From: Argentina anserina
Lineage: Eukaryota > Streptophyta > Magnoliopsida > Rosales > Rosaceae
DNA length: 64,000 bases
NCBI RefSeq assembly: GCF_933775445.1
Contig: NC_065873.1
Coordinates: forward strand, 12,834,001 to 12,898,000
Direction: 5' to 3'
The position numbers were made by a program, and so were the translations under genes. The notes under the pieces are model-generated. The model was given only the letters and a program-made list of their open reading frames with translations, was not told the DNA's origin and searched no databases. Shown here in pieces: positions 1 through 10,430 of this stretch; positions within the stretch are counted from its first letter, which is position 1, and the number at the start of each line of letters is the position of its first letter.

Positions 1-105
1 TTTATAAGTACAAATATACTTCACCTTCTTGCCCTCCTCCTCCAGCCTCTTCATCGCCTCCTGCTGATTTTCCGTCCATTTCTTTTGGGCCGACCTTTCC
101 CTTCA
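1..105 (-). other. Possible partial coding segment at left edge
   Basis: Read on the minus strand, one frame is open from about position 105 to the window edge. It gives a charged, helix-like stretch (KKWTENQQEAMKRLEEEGKK followed by VKYICTYK). A stop lies directly upstream in this frame and no start or splice site could be fixed. It could be part of an exon that continues to the left or chance coding potential. I do not recognise the family. Confidence 0.15.
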
Positions 106-791
106 CCATCCTCTAAGCCTAACTCTAGATTTATCTTCTTCAGCCACTACTAAAACTATTTATAGCTCCACCACCCCATCAGAAATTTCTTAGCTTGGGC
201 CGCATGGAGGTTATATTTTGTAGTTTTTGTAGTTTTCAAAGAAAGCGGAGGTGTTGGAATAGGCTGATGCTAAAGTAGACCACTCATCACATTACTTACT
301 GTCAAATGCAAATAAGCAGTTTTTGATGACACTAGCTTCTTCTTTTTTCCGGTTAAATATAATATTTTGTTATGAGCAAAATGCACAAAACAAACATATA
401 ATGATACTAATATAACATCATTTATCGTAAAGCTAAATAGGGATTCCCAGTATGTCACTGTCAAATCTCCAATCTAGCTAACATCATTTATTCTGTACTA
501 CTGCAAAATAATGGTTAATTAGGGGGAGGAAACACGCACTGAAGAATTTCAACATTTGAGTTGTTAATTCAAAGTTTTCAATATACTTTGAAAACATCTA
601 CTTTACTGGATGAGAAAAACATTTAAGGACAAGATACGCAATAAGTGTATAAAGATTAACAAGCATATCATTTGATCATTTACCAATAAGCGATTAAAGA
701 ATTCCCATAGAAGAAACGAAACAAAATGAACATTTTTGACAACAATGAGGCTAGTAGTGCATCTGTACAACAGATCACAGAATAGGCAAAC

Positions 792-905
792 CTGGTTTTT
801 GTAATGATCTTTATAAAGAACATCTCTTATAGACCAAGAAAATACCTCATCAATCAATCCCCTGCCCGGCACTTCTTTCTTGACCTTGCTACTCTCCCTC
901 TCCAT
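792..905 (-). CDS. First coding exon of a SEN1-like helicase gene (partial or relic)
   Basis: A minus-strand ATG at 905-903 opens 38 codons that end in a good 5' splice site (CAG followed by GTTTGC, intron from 791). The peptide (MERESSKVKKEVPGRGLIDE, then VFSWSIRDVLYKDHYKNQ) resembles the conserved extreme N-terminus of plant SEN1/MAGATAMA3-like superfamily-1 helicases, which begin with a GLIDLVFSWSLxDVLNKDLYKxx motif before the first intron. No second exon (IPETF-type motif) or helicase motif is visible between here and the left edge. Either the gene continues beyond position 1 after a long first intron, or this is an isolated relic. The family assignment is from memory of the motif. Confidence 0.5.
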
Positions 906-1403
906 TATCCAAATAAATGCTTGCTCTCACCTTGTACTGTCTAGTTTGATCATCTCCATTTAGCTATGCAGCTCATTGTTCTTATGTTTGATTATTACTT
1001 GGCCTTGAAGGAAAGAATCGTTTTGTGCGCAGAGAAATGTAAATAGAAAAAGAGGATCAAAGATGTCGACATTCCAAGTTCCCCACTAATGGATTACCTA
1101 GTTGAAGAGCATCTTTTGCTATTGGTAACGTACAGCCACTCTTTTTCAAAGACCAACCAACAAAAGGATTTATATATACAATAATTACATATATGTACGT
1201 ACATTGTCTTCCTGGCTTCCTTTCTGCATAACAAGAAGAAATAATGGCACTCCGTCTTTGTCATAAGTACAACTTACCGCTTCGATTTCCATTCCTATTG
1301 TAAATCGAGGTCACAGAAAGTGCATTAATGAAAAAAAGTAGCTAATCCTAGAGGATATTGAAAGACATAGACCATTTAACAATATCTTTGCTGCTTATAA
1401 TCT
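906..1403. other. Non-coding flank
   Basis: AT-rich sequence between the SEN1-like exon and a MITE-like element. It could hold the promoter of the minus-strand exon. No convincing gene, RNA or element ends were seen. Confidence 0.5.
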
Positions 1404-1405
1404 TT

Positions 1406-1898
1406 GTTCTAAATATCGGATATATCGGTGATATTTAGAAAACGATACGATATCGCCCATTTCGGTTGAATGTATCAGTTAAATTCCGATATATTGGTCA
1501 AATATTGGTCAAACTCTGATTTTTTTTACTTTTTAATCTTTTTTCCTCTCTTAAACAAAATTTGTATTTATTTTTCATTTTTTCATATATATTTCTAATT
1601 GTTATATCATTTGTATTTTTTTTTTAAAATATATATAATGAATTTTGAGCCTAAACAATCATTCTTAAACACTTATTTTTTATTATTAGGTTTCATTCGT
1701 ATACTTTAATTGTCAAAACATTAAGTATTTATTTTCTTTAGTTTACTTAGTTCCGTTTTTTTAATTTATTTGGTACACTTTGAAGTATAATTTTATTGAA
1801 AATAAAAATATCCGATAAAACTGATATATATCGATATATCCCTGATATATCGTTTACCCCTTTACCGATACAATACCGATAAACGATATTTAGACCAT
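1406..1898. mobile_element. MITE-like element with TCTAAATATCG ends
   Basis: The left side reads TTCTAAATATCGG and the right side reads CGATATTTAGACC, so the ends are inverted copies of (G/T)TCTAAATATCG. Both subterminal regions are rich in alternating ATATCGATA motifs that also pair in inverted orientation. The ~490-bp interior is very AT-rich with no coding potential. No clear TSD was found, so the superfamily is open. Confidence 0.5.
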
Positions 1899-2032
1899 TG
1901 GTAATAGCGTATGAGTGTATGACCAACAGTCGATCACTTCATTTCCTAGCTACATAATTTAGTTGATTTTGATCTATATAGAGAAATTATCATGATCTAT
2001 AAATGACCATTTTTCAAATACATTTGTTGTTA

Positions 2033-2049
2033 TTACTTACTAGTGACTA
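2033..2049. repeat. 17-bp target-site duplication, left copy
   Basis: The sequence ttacttactagtgacta recurs exactly at 3829-3845 and brackets the ORF1-only LINE-like element. A 17-bp perfect duplication next to an A-rich 3' end is the usual footprint of target-primed reverse transcription. Confidence 0.85.
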
Positions 2050-3828
2050 GCACGCGTCGCTCCCTTGGCCACTTTGATCCCTAGCTCGTCTAGTTTGCAT
2101 TCAGGCGACTTGGTCTTTCCCTTGCCATCCTTGATTGATCCCTCACTCCCCTCTCCATCTCCTCCTCATGACAAGCTTCGATACCGTTACTCAAAATTTT
2201 GTTCAGTAACTCGCCATTGCGAGTCAAGATGCATTTGATATCACAAACGTCCAAGACGAGGACGATGGCCAGATAGGTACTAGTCGAGCCTTTCTCCTTG
2301 CGTGGCTGGTGAATCTCAAAAAAGCATTGGCTATTGCGCTGCGTTCCCACTTTTGCCATCTCTGGTTGTTTGAAGGTTCTTTCCAGGTGCAAGCTCGACC
2401 TCTGGATCGTTTTTTGTTTGCTTTCAATCATGAAAAAGATGCTAATATGGTGATCAATGGAGGACTGTGGTACTATGCCAGGGCACCAGTCGTTTTCCAG
2501 GAATATGATGGTGTTGCAGATGTGCTTTCTATCCCAATGGATCTCTTATACTTCTAGATGTATCTGAAGAATTTCCCTCCTAAGTTTGTGACACCGAATC
2601 GCATCAAAACAGTGGCAATGGTGGCTGGTAATTTCATCCATTGGAATGATAAGGAATGGAAAGCTTCTCGCAGAATAAAGGTTAGGCTTTCTCACAGCCT
2701 AGCTCGTCCTTTTGTGTTGAAGAAAGTAATCACGTTCTCTGATCAAGTTGAGTGAGAAATTTTCTTTTACTATGATAAATTGCAAGGATGGTGCCAGAAG
2801 TGTAATATGATTTGGCATGAGGAAGGCCAATGCTATAGAACTCCTTTTGCAAGGCCGCAAAGTACCTCGTCAAGGACAAGTTTGCCCAACCTCTCCAACC
2901 TGCTAACTGTTCTAGGTTCAGGCATAAAGCATGGGTTGTTTCGTTTTTCTAGTATTAATGATATGCAGTCTACCCATAATGTTCATGTTAGTAGTTCGCA
3001 TAGCCAAGCCTCGACAATGCCATCTCGTCTCCGTAAATCAGTGGTGTTCCATCAAAAGACTGTGTTTACTGATGATAGTCTGCCATTGTTCCTTTTAACT
3101 CTTAGCCTAGAATGGGGGTAGCTGGAAACTCTGATGCAAATGAAGAAATGCAAGCAGCGACAACGTGATGGCACCCCATCTCCAAAGAAGTTGTTCCGTT
3201 CTATTGAGGATTTTGTTTCCAACGCTCAGAGAATGTAACCTCTGAAAAAACTAAAAATGCTAGAATTCCCTCACAAGCTCACTCCACGATAGCTAAGACT
3301 TTGTGAAAGCCTTGATGGTGTTTTCATTCAAGCCCCTTCTCTAAAAGCTGATGTTCCTACTCCGCCAAAGAAACTGGGGCATGGCCGCCCTTTGGGCCAA
3401 AAGAATAAGACTGTGCCGCAACGAAAGAAAGTTACTGGTGATCAGGTCCTGGCATATCTTTATGCTAGCGCTCCCCCTCCTCCTTCCTCCAAGGGAAATG
3501 AGCCAATTTGAGGATGGGCCATTTGCCTTTTGCTTTGTTTTTCCTTTTATTTTTGTTATTTTTTTGTTTGTTGTTCTTTGAACTCTAGCGTTGTTTTTGT
3601 TTCTTTATTTTGGTCCATGTTCTTGGTTTAGTTGGTGCTCTTGGTGTTCCTATTGCAAGGTACTTATTGTTTAGATAGGTGGGCGGGATATGTGCCATTT
3701 GGCTATTTGTAGCCATGAATCCTTGTCTATCCTGAAAATGTGGTAGTAGGTGGTATGTAGAGGTATTCTCTTGGCTTTTGTTGCGTGACCTGCGTCTCTT
3801 AATGAAAGTATTCATTCCCTAAAAAAAT
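2050..3828 (+). mobile_element. ORF1-only LINE-like retroelement (copy 1)
   Basis: A 1.78-kb insertion flanked by a perfect 17-bp TSD and ending in an A-rich tail (ccctaaaaaaat). It holds one ORF1-type gene and no endonuclease or reverse transcriptase. The reading frame starts at ATG 2168. It encodes a DUF4283-like domain (conserved GGLWYYARAPVVFQEYDG around 2460-2513), a CX2CX4HX4C zinc knuckle (CQKCNMIWHEEGQC, ~2788-2829), a Ser/Pro-rich region, and in a shifted frame an AT-hook-like GRPLGQKNK (~3382). In-frame stops at 2207, 2555 and 2753 and a frameshift after 3121 show it is dead. The 40-kb copy has the same layout. DUF4283 plus zinc knuckle is typical of plant LINE ORF1 proteins. The short size could mean a non-autonomous LINE family, or a retroposed transcript lacking ORF2. 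Confidence 0.75.
2168..3534 (+). pseudogene. Degenerate DUF4283/zinc-knuckle ORF1 (copy 1)
   Basis: Coding remnant inside the LINE-like element. Its N-terminus (MTSFDTVTQNFVQ, stop, LAIASQDAFDI) aligns with the 40.4-kb copy (MTSLEEVIVSFVQSMALASG), which confirms the start. The DUF4283-like core, the zinc knuckle and the C-terminal GRPxGxKNK basic motif follow in the same order in both copies. The family role is RNA binding for retrotransposition, inferred from homologous plant LINE ORF1 proteins. At least three stops and one frameshift abolish the product. The C-terminal frame ends near 3510. Confidence 0.7.
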
Positions 3829-3845
3829 TTACTTACTAGTGACTA
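3829..3845. repeat. 17-bp target-site duplication, right copy
   Basis: Exact copy of 2033-2049, directly after the A-rich tail of the element. Confidence 0.85.
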
Positions 3846-4279
3846 TTGAGTACAGTACAGAACATTACATGGGTGACAAAAATGCTAATTGCTATAGGTG
3901 TGCAACATTTTGCAATCAAATTAGGCGACAATATTATATATATATAAGGAGTATATATAATGGATTATCAATCCGTAAAATGACAATGCCCATTGCAATT
4001 CCTGGGGCTTTGGTTTACTTGATGGGTTAGGCTAATTCCGATGTCGGTCAAAGTACAACACGTATTGCTACTTATCGTCTTATCCTTCACACTATGTATT
4101 TGGTATTAATTATATATGCAAAAACGAGGAGGTCCAAATTGTTGAAGACTTGGAGCTGGACCATGGTGAGCTTTGATGGCTTACCTTTTTTTTTCTCATA
4201 TTGGAAAAAGAAAAGAGTCGTCTTTCTTCTTAAGTTTGATTTTTCCTGTTTTCCATTTAAAATTTTCCAGAAATGTACT
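3846..4279. other. AT-rich intergenic spacer
   Basis: No credible gene. It includes a short (TA)n-rich stretch around 3934-3962. Short open frames here have no recognisable domain. Confidence 0.5.
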
Positions 4280-4288
4280 TAAATTTTT

Positions 4289-5374
4289 GGCATAAATGCC
4301 GATTTGCACCCTAAATTTGGGTGAAATTGTCAATTTGCACCCTGAACTTGCATTTTAGTCAATTTACCTCCTAAACTTGGTAAAAATTGCCGATTTACAC
4401 CCCGAACTTGTATTTAAGTCAATTTACCTCCTAAACTTGATAAAAATTGCCGATTTGCACCACATCCGTTAAATTTAACTGTTTTTATCCAATTTTGCGT
4501 CACATGTCATGCACATGAAGGGTAATGTTATCATTTTCTATTTATATTTTTCTTAAAAACAAATAAAAATATTCTTTAAAATGAGAATTATTTTGTTAAT
4601 CAAATTATTTATTTACATCTTTTTTTCTACCTACTTAACCCTATTTTGAATTATATATTCAATATACCCACCCATTCAAATATAGCGTGTTGTGTATAAA
4701 TATATTTTTATATGTACACATTGTTGGAGGATGAACAAAACGAGAATAATAACGATGTAATAGAACAGAACGTAACCGTTTATTGATTGATAATGAGGCC
4801 AATATATAGACATTACATAACCACAATCCCGGAGGATTCGGAGTCCTAATCTATTACAGAGATGCGAATCTATCTCTAACAGGAAACCTAATAAGGCTAA
4901 GACACACATAATGGTAGAATAATAATTCTCTCGGAACACACATTTATTTTTAATTTTCAATGTATTTATTTATTTATATTTTTTCTAATATCTTTTAACA
5001 TACCATATCACATAAAATAATAAATATATAAATCAATAACATGTTTCGAAAAAACAAACATTGTAGCAAGTGTTCCTCTTAAGTAATTTTATTAATTTAT
5101 TTCATTATTCAATATGAATAAATATATAATGACAATATTACCCCTTAAATGCATAACATGTGACGCAAAATTGGATAGAAACAGTTAAATTTAACGGATG
5201 GGGTGCAAATCGGCAATTTTTACCAAGTTTAGGAGGTAAATTGACTCAAATACAAGTTCGGGGTGTAAATCGGCAATTTTTACCAAGTTTAGAAGGTAAA
5301 TTGACTCGAATGCAAGTTCGTGGTGTAAATTGACAATTTCAGCCAAGTTTGGGGTGCAAATCAGCATTTATGCC
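4289..5374. mobile_element. Mutator-type MITE with ~220-bp terminal inverted repeats
   Basis: The element begins GGCATAAATGCCGATTTGCA and ends with the near-complementary sequence finishing GCATTTATGCC. It is flanked by a perfect 9-bp TSD, taaattttt (4280-4288 and 5375-5383). The inverted arms (about 4289-4512 and 5157-5374) consist of imperfect direct repeats of a motif like 'aatttacctcctaaacttggt...'. A 9-bp TSD with long TIRs is the Mutator/MULE signature. The interior is AT-rich, has no transposase and holds a nested solo LTR. A second copy of the left end starts at 63957. Confidence 0.85.
4722..4938. mobile_element. Solo LTR, 217 bp, nested in the Mutator-type MITE
   Basis: Starts TGTTGGAGGATG, ends CTCTCGGAACA (TGTT...AACA termini) and is flanked by a 5-bp TSD, cacat (4717-4721 and 4939-4943). 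No second LTR or internal region is present. Size and termini fit a Copia-like or TRIM/SMART-type LTR left by LTR-LTR recombination. It must be younger than the MITE it interrupts. Confidence 0.75.
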
Positions 5375-5383
5375 TAAATTTTT

Positions 5384-5664
5384 TCGTTTCATAATATAAT
5401 ACAATGAAACACTAGATTTATCTGAACAAAAAATCATATACACCACGAGCCGAGTAGATGTAAATTTTTTCCAGGCCCTCAGTAGCCAAGACACAGTTTC
5501 ACACACTAAATTAAATAAAAGAGGACATGATTAATCATGGGATCCCTTATTAACCATAAACGCAATATGGCATGAGCAAATTATTAATTAGTAGCTGGGA
5601 ATTAAACATGCATGTAGCTGGGAATTAATTGCAAAGTCGATCGATCTGTTTACGAACGAGCTAG
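5384..5664. other. Spacer with no recognised feature
   Basis: AT-rich. A short direct repeat (tagctgggaattaa twice near 5593-5628) is the only structure seen. Confidence 0.45.
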
Positions 5665-5775
5665 CTAGTCTTGGTGCCCAGCTTCTGATAAAGACGCAAA
5701 AAATTTCTTCAACTGCCTGTTATAGACGAATGGTCGCTCCATTTTAACAAGGTGACCTGCCTTTTCTATATGATC
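5665..5775 (-). pseudogene. C-terminal relic of an alpha/beta-hydrolase
   Basis: On the minus strand the frame from 5775 to the TAG at 5667-5665 encodes DHIEKAGHLVKMERPFVYNR, then QLKKFFASLSEAGHQD. The core (EKAGHLVxxERPxxYNRxLKxFLAS) is the typical last segment of plant alpha/beta-hydrolase-fold proteins, including the GH of the catalytic histidine loop. A stop lies just upstream in frame, and no upstream exon is seen before the DNA element that begins at 5951. I read it as the 3' end of a gene broken by insertions or deletions; it could be a last exon whose upstream exons have gone. Confidence 0.55.
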
Positions 5776-6664
5776 CTATGATGCGTTGTTGTCTAACTTC
5801 CTATAAATCATAAAAGTTGAGAAAGTTATTATACATAATTAATTTTCAACAACTCAAACTAAAAATTAATTCCGAATAATCAAGCCCGACCATGAATTAG
5901 TGATGCATAGAGGTTACATTTTCGTCTATCAAAAGTGTTGTGCACCCCTAGGTTGCGTTTGGTGCAGCTTATAAGCTGCTTAACTTATAAGAAAATTTGA
6001 AGTTGGTGTTTGGTAAACACATGCGGAGGTACTTTTCTTAAAAGCCAGGGATGTTTTTGAGACATAAGCAGAAGTCAGTCCTGCCTTCCTTTTCAAATAA
6101 GTACAAGTCGAAAAAACACAGAGTCTTTCGCGAATCAATGAAATGTTGATAATGACGTTGGGTACCCTTCAAACCACCGACAAATTACATGGAAAACCTA
6201 AAAAGACCATCACGCCTCAATTCTCAGTTTTTCACTCTGTCAGACTCGTTCCTCCATCTTTGCGAACTCTAATCTAGGCAACCTCTTGTTGGAAAGTTAT
6301 TCCATTTGCTACTCACAACCAGAAGAGAGATAATTCAATCCCAAGATCCTCAGAGGGTATGTTTCATGACTATGATTGCATTTATAATTTTTTTCAAAGT
6401 TCAGCATCTGGGTGTTTCTTTAATTGGTGGTGAGATCTGATTTGGTTTGAGTTTTCTTGTGTATTAAAGGTGTTTTAATTTTCTATAGGAAGATAAAGAT
6501 CCAAGGATAGTTATTTGGCAAAAAAATTCCTTCTAAGCAGTCATTGACATGTTTTCATTTTTCAATCTACCTGATGTGATTTTCAATTTATGTTTTAGAT
6601 ACATTTATCTCAGCATAGCTCTTTACCTTTTGTAAAATTCCATAATAAGTATTGTGTCATCTTC

Positions 6665-9075
6665 TGTAATAACCCGAATTTTTAGAAACTAAATGTCGAG
6701 TATTTTCAAAGTGTTAAACTTGTGAAATTATTTCAAGACGACAATTGGAGGTTTGCGACATTTCGAAACGGAAACGGAAACGTTCTCGGATCGTTTAATT
6801 AGAAAACGTAACGTTACCGCAACGTATAGATCGACTTTTATTCCGTCGCTCGGTTGCAAAAACTTCCTTCACGAAAGTCGTAGAGCTCATCGATACGAAT
6901 TCGTGGACACGTCATGCGTTCGAATCGGACGTCGGACGCGAAAGTTATTAACGTCAGAAGTTCGTTTCCGATTTTGGAAATAGTATAAAAGGAAGGAGAG
7001 GAGATTAAAAATCAGAAAATCAGATTTTTTCTAAAAATCAGCTCGGGTACTGTTCACCCGACCAAAAAACCTTCTCCGGCCGATTTCTCTACCATCCGAC
7101 GTCGCCTCGTGTCGTGCCACCTATCAAACTGGCGGGCTCGACGAGCTCCATCTTTTGGGCTACGCCTTGCACTCCGGCGACAACCACATACGGTGTAGCA
7201 ACCGCCGGAAGTTACTGTTGTGGCGGCGCCGCCTCCTCCGGCCACCATGGCTCGAGATTCTTGGGGGGTTTTGCTTGTCTCAGTCCCAGCAACATTCCAA
7301 CAAAAAGAATCGAGCCAAATCAAAGTGTAAGTACCCGAATCAAAATTTTCAATTTCTAGGGTTTGTGAATAGTGCCGATTTTATGTTCTTCGTTGTTTGG
7401 ACTGTTTAGACTCGGATTTAGACCTTGGTGTCAATTAGGAAGTTGTTGGAAATGTTGTTTAGGTTGTGGTGGTGAAATTTGGTGATGATCGGTGGCGGTC
7501 GGTGAACAGTAACGCCGAATGAATAGTAACTGTGAATAGTAACTCCGCATGAATAGTAATCCGTGAACAATGTTTTATGAACAACATATAGCTGTGCTGA
7601 ACTCGTCACCTGATATTTTAAGTATCATTTTCTAAGCATTTATCGTGCTATTAGGTGACTGACGAAACGAGTGAGGAAATTACTTTCAAGATCGTGGAAG
7701 TTGCACGCAGGAAAGAAGGTGAGTAAAATCTCACATATTTACGAATCTACCCTTGTGGAGTTTCAGGATTTTACAAGAGTTTTTAATATTGAATTACGAC
7801 ATGTATACGATATAGTGGATTACATATATATTGTATAAATGGTAATAAGTACATATATATATATAGTTTGCTATATTATATACTGTTATGAATTCATTGG
7901 AATTGGTCATTTCGATGACGAGAATTAAATATCGAGCATGTGATTTTGATTTGTACAATATGATGTGAGATTATTGTACGTGATTTTAACATGGAGATTG
8001 TTAAAATGTTGATTTGTCTTCGGACTTTATTTTTGGTACAATATGATGTGAGATTATTGTACGTGATTTTAACATGGAGATTGTTAAAATGTTGATTTGT
8101 CTTCGGACTTTATTTTTGGTACAATATGATGTGAGATTATTGTACGTGATTTTAACATGGAGATTGTTAAAATGTTGATTTGTCTTCGGACTTGATTTTT
8201 GGTACAATATGATGTGAGATTGTTGTACGTGATTTTAACATTGAGATTGTTAAAATGTTGATTTGTCTTCGGACGTGATTTGGTACAATATGATGTGAGA
8301 TTATTGTACGTGTTTGGCAAGTCGGAACCTAGTCTTTGGCCGGGCGAAAGTTACGATACAGTTAGAGCTCTAGTCTGTCTGCCGTAGTACTGCATGTGAG
8401 GTAACGGGTGGTTATCTGCTCATGGGTACTCAGATTGTTTTGGATGTTGGGTAGCGGGTGGCTATCCAATATCGGCGGTGTATTACGAGAGGGGTAACAG
8501 ATGTGTACCAGCGTTCTTGGTACCCGTAATATAAATGCATTTGGGTAACCAGAAGGGTTACTTAATTTCTCATGAGCGTTTTATTTCATATTTCTTCGGG
8601 ACGACCAGATGGGCCGTCCATTGACTCATGAGTGCATTTATATTTGTTTGATTTCTGGATTTTCGAATATATTGTTATGCGAGTTATATTTTTATTTTAC
8701 TCATAAGAGCTGTAAAGGTTACCGGGTTTGTGTTTACAATCCCGGTGCACCAATTCGATGGTGTAGTGGATAACTCTGCAGGTGTGGATTAGTGGGAATT
8801 GACGTACCGCTCAGTGGACTTGAAGTTATTTATCTCCAGCTGGTGTGAGGATTTTGTGTGACTATCTTGTGAGTTTGTTGTGAGGATTACGCAATTCCAT
8901 TGTTATAATATTGAATTATAATTTGGGTTGTAATAATCGGTTTGACTGAGTTGTATTTTGAACTCAGAGATGATCCGCTGTGGCATTTTAAATGATTTCG
9001 ATTCGTTGAGATTGTTTGGTGTTTAACGATTTTGAAATTTTGAGTTTTTATACTCGAAATTTTGGGATCGTTACA
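6665..9075. mobile_element. Long solo LTR (2,411 bp) nested in the DNA element
   Basis: Begins TGTAATAACCCGAATTTTTA and ends TTTTGGGATCGTTACA, with inverted TGTAA...TTACA tips. It is flanked by a perfect 5-bp TSD, tcttc (6660-6664 and 9076-9080). A TATA-like tagtataaaagg lies near 6980. The start resembles LTRs of long-LTR Gypsy elements. No primer-binding site, polypurine tract, gag or pol adjoins it, so it is a recombination-derived solo LTR. Open frames inside it have no recognised domain. It contains an 83-bp tandem repeat array. Confidence 0.75.
7950..8316. repeat. 83-bp tandem repeat, about 4.4 units
   Basis: The anchor 'acaatatgatgtgagatt' recurs with offsets of 83, 83, 83 and 81 bp (anchors near 7958, 8041, 8124, 8207, 8288). 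Units are nearly identical, so the expansion is recent compared with the surrounding LTR. The array creates repetitive open frames on the minus strand that are not genes. Confidence 0.9.
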
Positions 9076-9887
9076 TCTTCATCAGTTAAATCTCTTTTGT
9101 TTATGCCAAATTTGTTTGTCAACAATGACTTCCCAAGATGCAATTGATCAATTATGTTTTCTGGACTAATGTTTAGGTCTAGTAACTCAGATTCACATAC
9201 AAGATTAGATAGTTGCCTAAATTTCCAAGCATTGAAACTTGGTATTCAAGTCTCTAGTTCTTGTTTTGCAGGCTTCATGTAGAAATTTGGTTTAAGATGC
9301 AAATTCTTTGAGAGCTATTTGTTGCAGCTTTGGATTTTTGTGGTTCACAGTGAATATTCATCCTCATTCGATTATTGCTCAGAGCAGAAAAAAAATGAAG
9401 ATTTATGTAGAAAATGGTGTTTATATGTCTGAGACATTAGAGGCTGCGATGGACGAGCTAATCGTAGCTAATAGCAGGAAATGAGAAACACAAAGTTATT
9501 TGATGTCACTGTGAGAATTTAGGGGGTGCACACCCAAAATTCGATGTTTGATATTGTTGAAGAATGTATTTCATCGAAAAAGTTTGTATCATGAATGTTT
9601 AATATTGTTGAAGATGCAAATTGATGTTACTTGATCCCTCTTCAAAAAGAAAATGTTACTTGCTACCAATAAGTAACAAAATGATTGAATGTTTACTTTG
9701 GTCATTCTTCAAACAAAAGCATAAGTCAGTTTGAGTTTACCAAACACTCTGCACAAATCTGCCACTAAAAGTCACTTGTTAAAAGTCAGTTTACCAAACT
9801 GTCAGTTACTTTACTTATCAGGAACTTATTTAAAAAAATAAACATAAGTCAGCTTTTTTATAAGTCACAGCTGCATCAAACACAGCC

Positions 9888-10430
9888 TATATAACTCGAG
9901 TCTTGACTCTCGACCAACCCAAATAACGTAAGCCGACATATTGCCATAGTGATGCATGCATCATTTCCATGAATGATGATGATACAAATGGTGTATATCA
10001 AATATTTGGCCAAATGGTTTAGATTCTGAACTGAGTACGTAGAAAACTAGGCTATAAGCATATATTACAAATTGAGTTAAGTGTTGACACCAAGATCTCC
10101 TTATCTCCGGTTGCCACACTCTGTTAATGCAATCAAGCCATTCCTTAATTGATTATGGCTATAACAGTGCAACTAGAGCAACCCTTGTCATTCAAAAACC
10201 TCTAGTTATACCAACTTGGTGAACATCACTGAAGGATTTGAGAGATAGAGTGAGCGAGAGAGAGAGAGAGAGAGAGAGGGAGCTTTTTTTATCTGTGGCG
10301 CGCATACAAACGATCACCATACCAAATTAACCTGCAGTCCAACTTTTTCATAACAAAACACCATTTTGCCATCACAACTTCACAAGAACCACCACATGGA
10401 GTATATGACATTTATGATAGGAACATAAAG
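9888..10430. other. Intergenic; GA microsatellite
   Basis: No gene seen. A (GA)n run occupies about 10250-10277. Confidence 0.5.

Larger units (their letters stand above)
5951..9887. mobile_element. DNA transposon-like element with GG(T/C)TG(C/T)GTTTGRTGCAGC ends
   Basis: The left end reads GGTTGCGTTTGGTGCAGC and the right end is its inverted partner, GCTGCATCAAACACAGCC. Subterminal regions carry many inverted ATAAGTCA-type motifs. The immediate flanks share only TA, so the TSD is at most 2 bp and the superfamily is unresolved. Removing the nested 2.4-kb solo LTR and its TSD leaves ~1.5 kb with no transposase domain, so it is non-autonomous. Confidence 0.65.

Noticed and set aside
7054..7409. 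Open frames on both strands rich in Arg/Gly/Ser
   Set aside because: GC-rich part of the solo LTR just after its TATA-like box; no domain, and several overlapping frames are open.
8001..8320. Overlapping repetitive minus-strand open frames
   Set aside because: They are translations of the 83-bp tandem repeat inside the solo LTR; they read the same repeat in two frames.
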